Below, in pieces: positions 25,750 to 35,053 of a stretch of 64,000 bases of DNA; positions within the stretch are counted from its first letter, which is position 1; the number at the start of each line of letters is the position of its first letter. The notes beneath the pieces are model-generated. The model was given only the letters and a program-made list of their open reading frames with translations, was not told where the DNA came from and did not search any database. This stretch comes from Branchiostoma floridae (lineage: Eukaryota; Chordata; Leptocardii; Amphioxiformes; Branchiostomatidae). The translations under genes and the position numbers were made by a program. Location: NCBI RefSeq assembly GCF_000003815.2, contig NC_049995.1, forward strand, positions 1,011,575 to 1,075,574. The letters run 5' to 3'.

Positions 25750-26099
25750 GATTCGGTTTCTGTGACTGTGTCGACACCAAAAAGTATAGTGTGTCTAAAG
25801 GACTAAACTACTAATATCAAATAGGCTCTTCAACCACCTGTCTTCATTTCTGGCCTGTGTCGTTTTCTTGGTTCGGGACCCAAGATAACGACACGAGGCA
25901 GATTATGTAATGGTCTAGGTCCCCGACAACCACTGACCACGACATAAAACAGATATGACACCAGATGGTGAACCAGGAAAGTTCCTGTTTTCTAAAAAAC
26001 AGAATTTAGAGTTACGCTAAAAACAATGCCGACCATCGACACAGCCACAGAAACCAAACCAGTCACACATTGGGCCTGTATAACACAGAAACGGGCTGA

Positions 26100-26400
26100 A
26101 GCCCTGCGTGCAAAAGGAGCCTTGGAAAGACTGAATGACTCCTTGGCTTGGTGATGAACTGGATGTTGCCACGAAGCACCGTCAGTGATGGTAGCACCTG
26201 AAGCCTCCATTCCCAGCTCCTTCGCCCTTAGCAAGTCCAGGCATTTCTGCCAAATCGGTAGAACAAACATATATGCATCAGCAACCTCACACAAACTGTT
26301 CAACCAATCATAATTGTGATTATAGAAATAAAACTCTCCAAAGCACTGTTCGGGTCCAGACATTGAAACTGTAAGCTTAAATTTACCAGCACAAAGGAAA
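26100..26400 (-). CDS. Candidate exon-like open segment, unidentified
   Basis: It encodes SGPEQCFGEFYFYNHNYDWL and, after a possible acceptor CTACCGATTTGGCAG| (about 26249), KCLDLLRAKELGMEASGAT. Related but interrupted copies exist at about 27,080 and 27,570. No domain recognised; could be pseudogenic. Confidence 0.3.
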
Positions 26401-26599
26401 AAGACTGCTGTCCTACAATTAAGAAAAGCTACTTTCACAAAACACAGTACAACACAATTAGAACGTTTCGGGTAGTCCTACAATTGTTACTACTGTCGGT
26501 TTATACAGACTGACAATACTGCGCAAACAAGATACAATGCTACAAACATGCCTAGCTATAGGCCGATTGCCTAATTTTACACAACACACTGTGCCATAC

Positions 26600-26827
26600 C
26601 TTGTCATATGTCCGTGAAAGACTGATGTCCATCAGGTCTTGTAGAGATGATTGACATACGGACTGTCCTCTAAACATCCAGTTATGAAATGTCTTCTCAA
26701 GAAACTGATGAAGACGACTTTCAACGAATCCAACTATGGGAAGTGGCACCAAGACGGCTTCCGCCAGGACCACTGTCTCCTCGGATGCCTGGCACCTCCT
26801 TTGCCCACATTTTCCCGGCAGGCCTTG
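26600..26827 (-). CDS. Candidate exon of an unidentified gene or pseudogene
   Basis: 76 codons open in phase 0 between acceptor GCCGATTTCACAG| and donor GACAAG|GTATGG. It encodes SEETVVLAEAVLVPLPIVGF and FHNWMFRGQSVCQSSLQDL. I do not recognise the family. Its 3' end (TTTC.CGGACATATGACAAG) is shared with copies at about 26,960 and 27,470, which are broken, so this may be the intact member of a decaying exon cluster. Confidence 0.35.
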
Positions 26828-28279
26828 CTGTGAAATCGGCAAAAGAAACAGACATGCATGAACTGCCTCACTACCGCTGCAACAAACACAAATGGTTCAA
26901 CGCAGGCTGTCCATTGGCGAGTATACGAACTGGACACACAATGCAGTACAATACCTTGTCTATGTCTCGGAAAGACTCGTGCCTTGGTGATGCACCGGAC
27001 GTTGTCACGAATCACTTTCAGTAACGGTGACGCTTTACACGTCCATTATCCAACTCCGTTCCTTGCTTTCCACGTTCAGACATTTCTAACAAATCGGTAG
27101 AAGAAACAGACATATGCATCAGCTGCCGTACCACCGCTGCCCCAACACAAAAGGATTAAGGCCTGTCCAATGGCCAGTACCTAGAAACTGAACACCCCAA
27201 ACCTCTATACAGACTATCTGATATTCAGATGAAGAATGCGTATGCCAAACTTTTCCATGATCCACCTGACAAACATTCCAACCATAATACAAATGTATTC
27301 ATATGCGTCATTCAAGCATTAATTTAAGTACTGAGCATTAATTGTTCGGGTACAAACATTGAAAATGAAACTATAAACTTAAACTTGCCAACACAAATGA
27401 ATTGTTATTCATTGGCAAAGAACGTTGTCCTAGCTATAATCAAAACTGCTTTCACACAATACGATACGATACCTTGTCATATGTGTGGGAAGACTGCGAA
27501 TCGTTCACGTTCGGCACCTTCCTTCGCCAACCCTAGCCACCCTTTCCGCGTCCAGACATTTCTTCTTACGGTACGATGATCCTCAGTATAAAAGACGAGA
27601 CAAAAATGAAACTTCACCAAGAAATATGGTAAAGACTATACCTAATACTTAAAGTAAGCTTAGCTATGTGAATGAGGCATGACAGGAAGTTAACTTGATT
27701 TGTGATTGTAATTTCAGTTCTTGGTTTAACATAGAAATAGCGGGAATAATCATGATCTCTTGAATGATGGAAAGCGCAAGAGTGCGCTTTGCTGAAATTC
27801 CAAGTAATGCTGCCGTTTGTTTTGGTTACAATTTTGAGAGTAATGGCTTCAGTCTGTTTCTGCCTTATACAAGCCCATTGAATAGCTGATTTGGTTTCTG
27901 TAACTGTGTCGACGCCGAGAAGTCTAGTGCTATTGATATTAAATAGGCTCTTCAGCCACCTGTTTTCCTTTCTGTCCTGTGTCGTTCTCTTGGTTCGGGA
28001 CCCAAGATAACGACACAGGGCAGATTATGTAATGGTCTAGGTTCCCGACAACCACTGACCACGACATAAAACAGAAATGACAACAGATGGTGAATCAGGG
28101 AAGTCCCTGTTTAAAAAAAAACAGAATTTACAGTAACTGGCCGAATACAATCCCGGCCATCGACACAGTCACAGAAACCAAATCAGCCACACACCAGGCC
28201 TGTACAACACAGAAACGGGCCGAAGACCTGAGTGCAAAAGGAGCTTCCATTTACAAAATGTCCTGATATAAACCCCTAC

Positions 28280-28444
28280 CTGCATCATCACTCGAGATGT
28301 CAACAAAACACACTCAAGCGCCTTACCATCAACCAAGAGATTTTTTAAAGTTAAAGTAACCTCACAAATTATATACTTCCTATCATGCCGATGACAAGTT
28401 AGTCCCAGCCCACCTCTGCAATATGTTTCCATTTCACACCCCAT
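28280..28444 (-). CDS. Candidate exon-like open segment, unidentified
   Basis: In-frame from 28444 to the donor ATGCAG|GTAGGG. It encodes GLGLTCHRHDRKYIICEVTL and LLVDGKALECVLLTS. The duplicated counterpart at 29.2 kb has a stop codon. Family unknown. Confidence 0.3.
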
Positions 28445-29480
28445 AAGACAAATAACAACTTAACTTAGTTTCAGGTCCTCTGGTTGATCCGGGCTCGATG
28501 GTACCAATAAGATCCTGGAAGCAACAAAGCTAAAGTATTATAATTAGGTCGAGACAGCCTTCTTGTTTTGTTGTAATTCATCATCATCATCATCATCATC
28601 ATAGGTACCCCCAGATGACCCCGCGTGGGGCAAAGTAGGGGGGGGGGGTTGAGGTCCCGGGTAAGGGCGGGCAGCCCTCCTGCCTGGCACGGAAGCACTC
28701 AACGGTGGAAGCACTTACTACCGCGCCAGGCAGGGAATGCCACTCCGGAATTGTTCTGGGAAAGTATGAGAATTTGTAGGTGTCAGTGCGGGCGAAAATT
28801 GGCTGGTACTTGAGATGTTCCACCGTCAAAGACAACCCTCTGGGTTCTCTCCGCAAGGAAGGCCCTAAGCCAAGACTGAAGAAGGCCAGAAATGCCATAG
28901 TGCTCGAGTTTGCTCAGCAGACGTTCGTGAGGCACGGTATCGAATGCGTTGCTAAAGTCAACCACCGCGGCATCGACCTGTTTGTTCTGGTCCATATTTT
29001 TGGCCAGGTCTTGGAGGGTAAGCACCAGCTGGCTCTCGCAGGACAGACCCTTTCTGAAGCCATGTTGCGCTAGGGACAGAATGCCATGAGTGTCTAGATG
29101 TTTCATCATGTGGCTGTGCACGATGTGTTCGAGCACTTTACCACAGACCGATGTCAGAGACACCGGCCTATAGTTTAATACATAAGAGACCGCACAAATT
29201 GTTTACTTCCTATCATGCCGACAAGTTAGTCCCAGACCATCTCTACAATATGTTTCCGTTTCACACCCCATAAGACACACAAGAACTTAACTTAGTTTCG
29301 GGTCCTCCGACAGGGCTTTCACACGAGCACCGATCTCCTGGACGTCACCGTACAGCTAGCCGTGGAGATGGCATCGGACAACCTCTCACCGGGATAAGTC
29401 CCAACATGAACATTGCAGCTGCAGTTGATCCGTCTTGATGGCACCAATAAGATCCTGGAAGCAACAAAGCGAAATTATTG
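28370..29480. repeat. Direct duplication flanking a LINE (28.37-28.56 and 29.19-29.51 kb)
   Basis: TTACTTCCTATCATGCCGA, ACAAGTTAGTCCCAG, TTTCACACCCCATAAGACA and AATAAGATCCTGGAAGCAAC recur in the same order. The second copy holds about 100 extra bases; a CR1-like LINE lies between them. Confidence 0.85.
28575..29165 (-). pseudogene. CR1/L2-like LINE: reverse transcriptase and 3' end, internally deleted
   Basis: On the minus strand 29163-28783 encodes VCGKVLEHIVHSHMMKHLD, AQHGFRKGLSCESQL, VDFSNAFDTVPHERLL and WLRAFLAERTQRVVFDG, conserved reverse transcriptase blocks. In another frame follows the C-terminal tail FSYFPRTIPEWHSLP. It ends in (ATG)n (28578-28601), as CR1-like elements do. The catalytic YxDD block is missing, so it is dead. 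Confidence 0.85.
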
Positions 29481-29892
29481 CAATTAGGTCGAGACAGTCT
29501 TCTTGCTTTGTTGGAATACGAGCGATCGCGATGATGTCACGCTCACGGTGACGCAGTGGTAGGCAAAAAGAAGGTGTTTGGAAAAAGATTGATTTACATA
29601 TTAACCAATAATTTGATCTGCTAATTCAAATATGAATTTCTAATCTAATCTACTGCCATTCTGGTAGGCGCCAGCCGTCGAATACCCCGGATGTAAACAA
29701 CAACAGCGATCGGTCGTATTGATATAGCACAGTGATGCCTTACATGTAAGCGCCGGTAGGTCCGCGTTTTTATGTCCTCCAACGTTCACAAAAGAATTCA
29801 ACGTTAACGTTGCCGATTATTGGCATTACATTGGACTGTTGATAACTTGCTTAAAACACATAAATGCACTATGTGAAAAACGACCCTACTAA

Positions 29893-30010
29893 CCTGTTGT
29901 CTTGGGTTAGACACGGCTTGAAGTACAAAGGATTCACAGCGGTCGTGCTGCCCTTTTGTAATGGGAGTTGCGAGGTATGTCTGTCACATCAGACGGCTGG
30001 CAGACGAACG
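29893..30010 (-). other. Possible 5' exon of the unidentified minus-strand locus
   Basis: The sequence ends in a good donor CAAGACAACAG|GTTAGT (minus strand). Downstream on that strand, acceptors TTGTTGCTTCCAG| occur at about 29460 and 28517 before the duplicated GATCTTATTGGT segment. Very tentative. Confidence 0.2.
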
Positions 30011-30199
30011 ACGCGACACTTTGGGGTTTCAGACAGGTAACCACAGGGGCTAGTCTATACACGATTGGTCTAGTCTAGAAAATCCGCCGGTGTTATTGGT
30101 CAAAGGAATGCTCTTGTACGATTGGCTATCTGAGATAATGAAATTGATTGCAGCACACGACCAGAGGTAGCAGTTCATTACGGCACTGCAGCTGAAAAT

Positions 30200-30335
30200 G
30201 AGCCTAGGACTCTGTTTCTATGCCTAGGATAGGCAACATCTTCTGTAGTTGCCGCTGACTCATTCTTTTTGTTTGCTTAAGACGGATAGCAAGCGAAAGG
30301 AATGAGTCAGTGGTTCTTACGGAGGGCTAGAAAAA
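30200..30335. mobile_element. Foldback element related to the one at 11.8 kb, degraded
   Basis: AATGAGTCAG / CTGACTCATT arms around GCTTAAGACGGATAGCAAGC, same loop word TAGCAAGCGAAAG as the 11.8-kb copy. Confidence 0.6.
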
Positions 30336-30524
30336 GGCAAGTCAAAGTTCATTGCACAACGCTTGTAAATAGATACAATGCAAGGCAAGCACTGGCTTAT
30401 TTAACCAATCGCAGGCCATTCGCCAATGATGCATGCGGATGGTCGGCGCCACATGAACGGCCCTTTGTCACATCACCTAAAGTTATGTAAATTGAATGGA
30501 TAATCTGCGTTGTGTAAATCCACT

Positions 30525-31090
30525 TGTTTATTTATTTTATTTATTTGAACTTCACCATATTGTGTTTACAAAATGGTAGGGAGGCAAAAACAGGTTGTAA
30601 CCTTTACTAGTTGCCTCCCGTGCAACTAAATTATACAATAATAGAAAAATAATCATAATGATAACAAATAATAACAATTGTACAATCAAATAATAATGAT
30701 TTTGTCAACGACAATAAAAGCAAATATACAATAATAACAAATATAAAGAAATAAATCATAGAAATAATGGTAAGATGAAATATGAAATATCTAGAAAGGT
30801 GTACAACTGGGACACTGACAGTGGGTGACCCAAGTACATACATCGTTGGAGTTAAATCTGTCGTTGGTAAGAGAGAGATAGTGAACTAGGATTGCTTTCT
30901 TAAAGGTATTAATTGTAACAACTGGGGAAAGTTTTAGAGTTCTAATGTTGAGGGGTAAAGCGTTCCAGATGTGAACGATTCTTTGGAAGAAATAGTTTTT
31001 AAACGTAGTGGTGAGACATTTTTGGGGCTGGAGCTTGGCTTGTGAGTTGGATCTTAGGGATGTGAGTGGAAAACTTATATATTGATGAAT
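30525..31090 (-). mobile_element. LINE 3' end, reverse orientation
   Basis: Starts TTTATTTATTTTATTTATTT and, further in, encodes IVHIWNALPLNIRTL on the minus strand, the LINE C-terminal motif. Confidence 0.65.
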
Positions 31091-31769
31091 GTCAATGTTT
31101 GATGTAACACCCTAACGTTTTAGGGCATACCCTACCTATACTTAATACTGTGGAATTCTACAAAAATAAGCAGAGAAAGGGAAGTCAAAATCTCATTTCT
31201 ATGACTAAACGTCCATGGCAAGACAACCTAATAAGGACGAGAAAGTGCTCAGATTGCATGGCTATGGCGGTCCCAGTCTTTCAGTCCAGAGAAAGTAAAA
31301 TACTGTACATGTACATGATACAAATAACTCAGTTTCCGGGCGTTTTCTGCGTTTTCCTGTTTGTCGGATTCGGGTTGCGGGCATTGTCCTCGCCCAACTG
31401 ATTGAGTTTGGGTAGGTCAGATGAAACGCAGGTGGTGATTGTTATGATTGGAGTCTACGATAAAATGAATAGAACGAACCATTCCTTTCATAGGGATTTT
31501 AAACTTGAAGTTACCAATGCAAGAGAGGCTTTTTCGACATTGAAAAACTGTACGACATGATATGTACTGACTATTATGATTACAACATGTAGTGAAAAAT
31601 AGGTTCTATTATAGCAATTAGATTATTGCTATAGCTTATAGTTCGTAAATCAGCCTCATTACGAAACACATTGGGTACCTACTGGCTGCAAATGCACCAG
31701 ATAATAATTGAATAACAATGTGTTCAAAGTATGAAAGTCTTAGCAAACAAAGCTATTGTAGCATTTTCT

Positions 31770-32880
31770 CATAAATTATGTAAATGAGACCCTAATTTAC
31801 ATGAATTACGTATGCATGTTCAACTTAACGTACATGTTGCTGCCAAATGTCGCAAGTATGGAATTTTCGTCATTTAGCACTATAATAACAATTTCTCATT
31901 AATTATGCACATTAGGTAACAGTTTGCATAATTGATGTCTATCGATATTTCTCTCTTTTCTAGTTACATTTGTCATGTTTAAGTGATCTAGTATTATGAA
32001 ATACTGTGGCTTCGGAAGAATGGAATTTTCGTCATTTAACACTGTAATAACAATTTCTCATTAATTATGTAAATTAGGTAACAATTTGCATAATTGATGT
32101 CTATCGATATTTCTCTCTTTTCTAGTTACATTTGTCATGTTTAAGTGTTCTAGTATTATGAAATACTGTGGCTTAATAAACTGTGCTCATTAATTATATT
32201 AATCATGCAAATTAGCCTGGTCTGCATTGATAGCCCTTATTTATGGAATACATCTCCGAATTTATCTACATATCAAAAATCACAATGATCCGTCAACCCC
32301 TTCCTGAGTTATTCCCTTCCAAAAGGATGGTGCAATTGCGCACGCGCGGACGAATTGCTGTGGAATTTCGGGAATATTTGCCAATCGGATATATGCTTAA
32401 CAGTAAGCCTAATATTTCTCTCTTTTTGAGTTCCATATGGCATATTTTTGAGTAGTCTAACATGAAATGCAGTGTATTTATAAACTGTCCTCATGAATTA
32501 TGCAAATTAGCCCCTGATGTGCATGATTAGCATTTGATTATGTAAGGCATCTCTGAAGCTATCTACATTCCAAATATCATGAAGATCCGTCAACCCATTC
32601 CCGAGTTATTCCCCTCTAAAGGGTTGATGCAACTAGGCGTGGAAAAATTCCTGACATGCCTGCGGAATTTTGTGAATTCTTGTCAAACGGACGCACACTA
32701 TACTAGTAGGCTAGCCCCTGAGGCGTCGCCAAAAAGCTTGGCAATGAAAATGCATTGCCATGGCGACGGAGTTACAGTTTATACGTATTAAACTGTACAT
32801 TTGCTGATGTTTTAGTATTCGCCTTCTATCCTATGGCCTGGCTGTATTTATAAAGGTTGTTTTACACGATGAATGTAGGG
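31770..32880 (-). repeat. Same interspersed family, with an internal 162-bp direct repeat
   Basis: The blocks ATTATGCAAATTAGCC and ATCCGTCAACCC recur. Copies 31860-32021 and 32022-32174 are nearly identical tandem units. The end has GGCTAGCCCCTGAGGCGTCG and CATTGCCATGGCGACGG. Confidence 0.7.
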
Positions 32881-33159
32881 CACTGCTGTCAAGAAAAAAA
32901 CAGTCTCCTGTATGTGGCAAGTGTCCTTGATATCACATTCAACAACACAACTTGCTACGTTATTAATTTTTTTATCATACAATGTAAAAGTAAACATCAG
33001 TGATCGTATCAACATAGTCTGTGTTTACACAACCTCTCTCTGACTGGGGTTAATTACCTCCTCCCCGAGAGGGGCTGCAGCTATTGTAGGGCGGCTGCTA
33101 AGGGCGCATTTTAGTCAGGCTAATATCAACAGAAATACGCTTACATTCATAAACTAGAG

Positions 33160-34190
33160 TTTGGTGACCTCATACATTTACATGATTTCTGCAGTGATGT
33201 TCAGCATTGACTAACGTACACATGTATAGTATAGAATTATAAAATTCCCATCATTAATCATTGAGCGGTTTTGCAATCTTTGCATATATTATGCAAATCA
33301 GTTCCTTGTATATTTGGCATCTGCTTGTTCCAAGTGTTACATTTATTGAAGTCCAGTTATTAAAACAATGGAATTATACAATTTCCTAATTGATTATGCA
33401 AATTATGCCCTCATTTGCATAACGCATGTATCATTATGAACATTTTTGCCTAAGATACCTGCATGTGTAAAATGATGGCAATCCATTGTTTCTTTCTGCA
33501 GTCATCCTCTTTGGAATGTCTTGACAAAAATGCCCCTGAAGTTACAAAATTAAATGTTAGGGGGTTGAAACTTGCCCCACTTTGTCATGACGCTAAACAC
33601 TATCTACCACCCAAATGTCAAGACCATATCATGTCCGGGACATGAGATACATTAAAAAAACTGCTATGATGGATTAGTCTCATTAATTATGCAAATGCAC
33701 TCCTATTTTGCATAATTAGTATTACATTTTGTACAACATTGTCTAAGGTACCTGCATACCAATAATCATAAAAATCTGTTCCCTTCTTGAGTTATCCTCT
33801 TCAGAAGTTTTTGACAAAAATACCCCTGATATCCCCAAACTAGCCGCTAGGTGGCCCAAACTTATGTCACTTCTTCCTGAGCACAAGATCTATCTAACAG
33901 CCAAAAATCATGCCCATAGCTTGTTCAGAACACGAGATAGCAAACCTGGAAGTTGCGCTGCAGTACCAAGGGAAGCCGCTAGGGGGGCCCGAAATCTAAT
34001 AATTTCAAGCTTTAGTCACACCCTACCAACACACCAAGTATGAAACGAATCCACCCAGCCGTTCTTGAGTTATCTTCATGCGTGGAAAATACATTCCTGA
34101 CATGCCTGTACAGTTTTTGGAATTCCTGACAAACGGTCGCACACTACGCAATACTATTAGGCTAGCCCCTGAGGCGTCGCCAAAAACACA
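33160..34190 (-). repeat. Same interspersed family, long copy
   Basis: TGCAAATCAGTTCC, TTGACAAAAATGCCCCTGA, GAGTTATCCTCTTC and GGCTAGCCCCTGAGGCGTCG occur in the order expected for the complement of the 7.9-kb copy. Confidence 0.75.
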
Positions 34191-34519
34191 CACACACTGT
34201 AATAAAGACCAATAAAACAATACAAGAAAAAACAAACAGTACAGCTTCTGCCTCCATTTATTCTTCCTGTGCCTATGACACATAAACAATCTCTATCACA
34301 GTTTCTAAATCCATAGATATTTGCAGTACAGATTCAGAGTACAACTGTTGCATAAAACACACCCATAAGTATAGCACTTTGTCACCTTGAAAATATGATT
34401 ATTTCCAAGGTGTGCGGGTACAATACAGAGAAACATTGGTGATGGAAGTATGCTAAAATGTAAGTGCGGAGATTCTTGCAGCAATGTAAGATATGTGCAC
34501 TTCAGGTTTGAGTAGAAAC

Positions 34520-34903
34520 TAGGGGTGGGTACCGGTACAGAAAATTCAGGTCCAGGTCTGGTTCAGGTCCAGAGGATCAGGTCCAGGTCCAGACATAAAC
34601 CTGATTCAGTATGTAAAAACTTAGAATTATGTTTGGTGGAGTATTCCACTAGCGTTTTAAAATCTTACAAGGCTAACTGCCTCTGTAAGATTGACTGTAA
34701 AACCTGGTAGACAGAACTATAAACTCTATTACCTTGCTCGTTATTTTCTTTGACCATAAGCCCAAAAACGTGTGAATGCCTCATCAGATAATCTTTAATT
34801 TTCCAATAGGCTCAACATCCGGTCCAATGATTTTTTTCAGGTCCAGTTTTTCCAATAAGAAAACCCAATTTTGTACCAGTACAGTGTACTGATCCCCACC
34901 CCT
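34520..34903 (+). mobile_element. hAT-like MITE (TAGGGGTGGGTACC family) directly after the fused gene stop
   Basis: Ends TAGGGGTGGGTACCGGTACA and a diverged complement. Flanks GTAGAAAC and GTAGACAC are an 8-bp duplication with one mismatch. It lies 36 bp downstream of the stop codon on the gene strand. Confidence 0.85.
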
Positions 34904-34939
34904 AGTAGACACCATTTTCTCCAATCCGTCCAGCCTCTG

Positions 34940-35053
34940 TCATCTCTTACTGGAAGTCTTCAGTAGCCCCTTGATGCAGTGCACCCGAGCTATCCCAGCC
35001 TGCCCTGCTGACAACAGCCATATATGGCATCCAGGGTTTGGGTTCCAGGCAAC
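34940..35053 (-). CDS. Exon 19 of the fused gene: C-terminus and stop
   Basis: Acceptor TCTGACTTCCTCAG| at 35054-35055. It encodes VAWNPNPGCHIWLLSAGQAG, then IARVHCIKGLL, and stops TGA. This is the final GTF3C2 blade ([20 protein letters not shown]...VRIHFVRGL). A hAT-like MITE lies only 36 bp downstream, so much of the 3' UTR may be MITE sequence. A possible polyadenylation signal AATAAA on this strand is at 34257-34262. Confidence 0.92.
   Translation of the reverse strand, partial: VAWNPNPGCHIWLLSAGQAGIARVHCIKGLLKTSSKR

Larger units (their letters stand above)
25750..28250. repeat. Local direct duplication (about 25.75-26.13 kb and 27.89-28.25 kb) with smaller internal copies
   Basis: The stretch with GTGACTGTGTCGAC..CC, GGTTCGGGACCCAAGATAAC, GACAACCACTGACCACGACA and GAAACGGGC(T/C)GAAG occurs twice in the same orientation about 2.1 kb apart and looks some 85 % alike by eye. 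Shorter related blocks (AAATCGGTAGAAGAAACAGA, ACATATGACAAG) lie between, near 26.6-27.1 and 27.4-27.6 kb. Confidence 0.85.
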
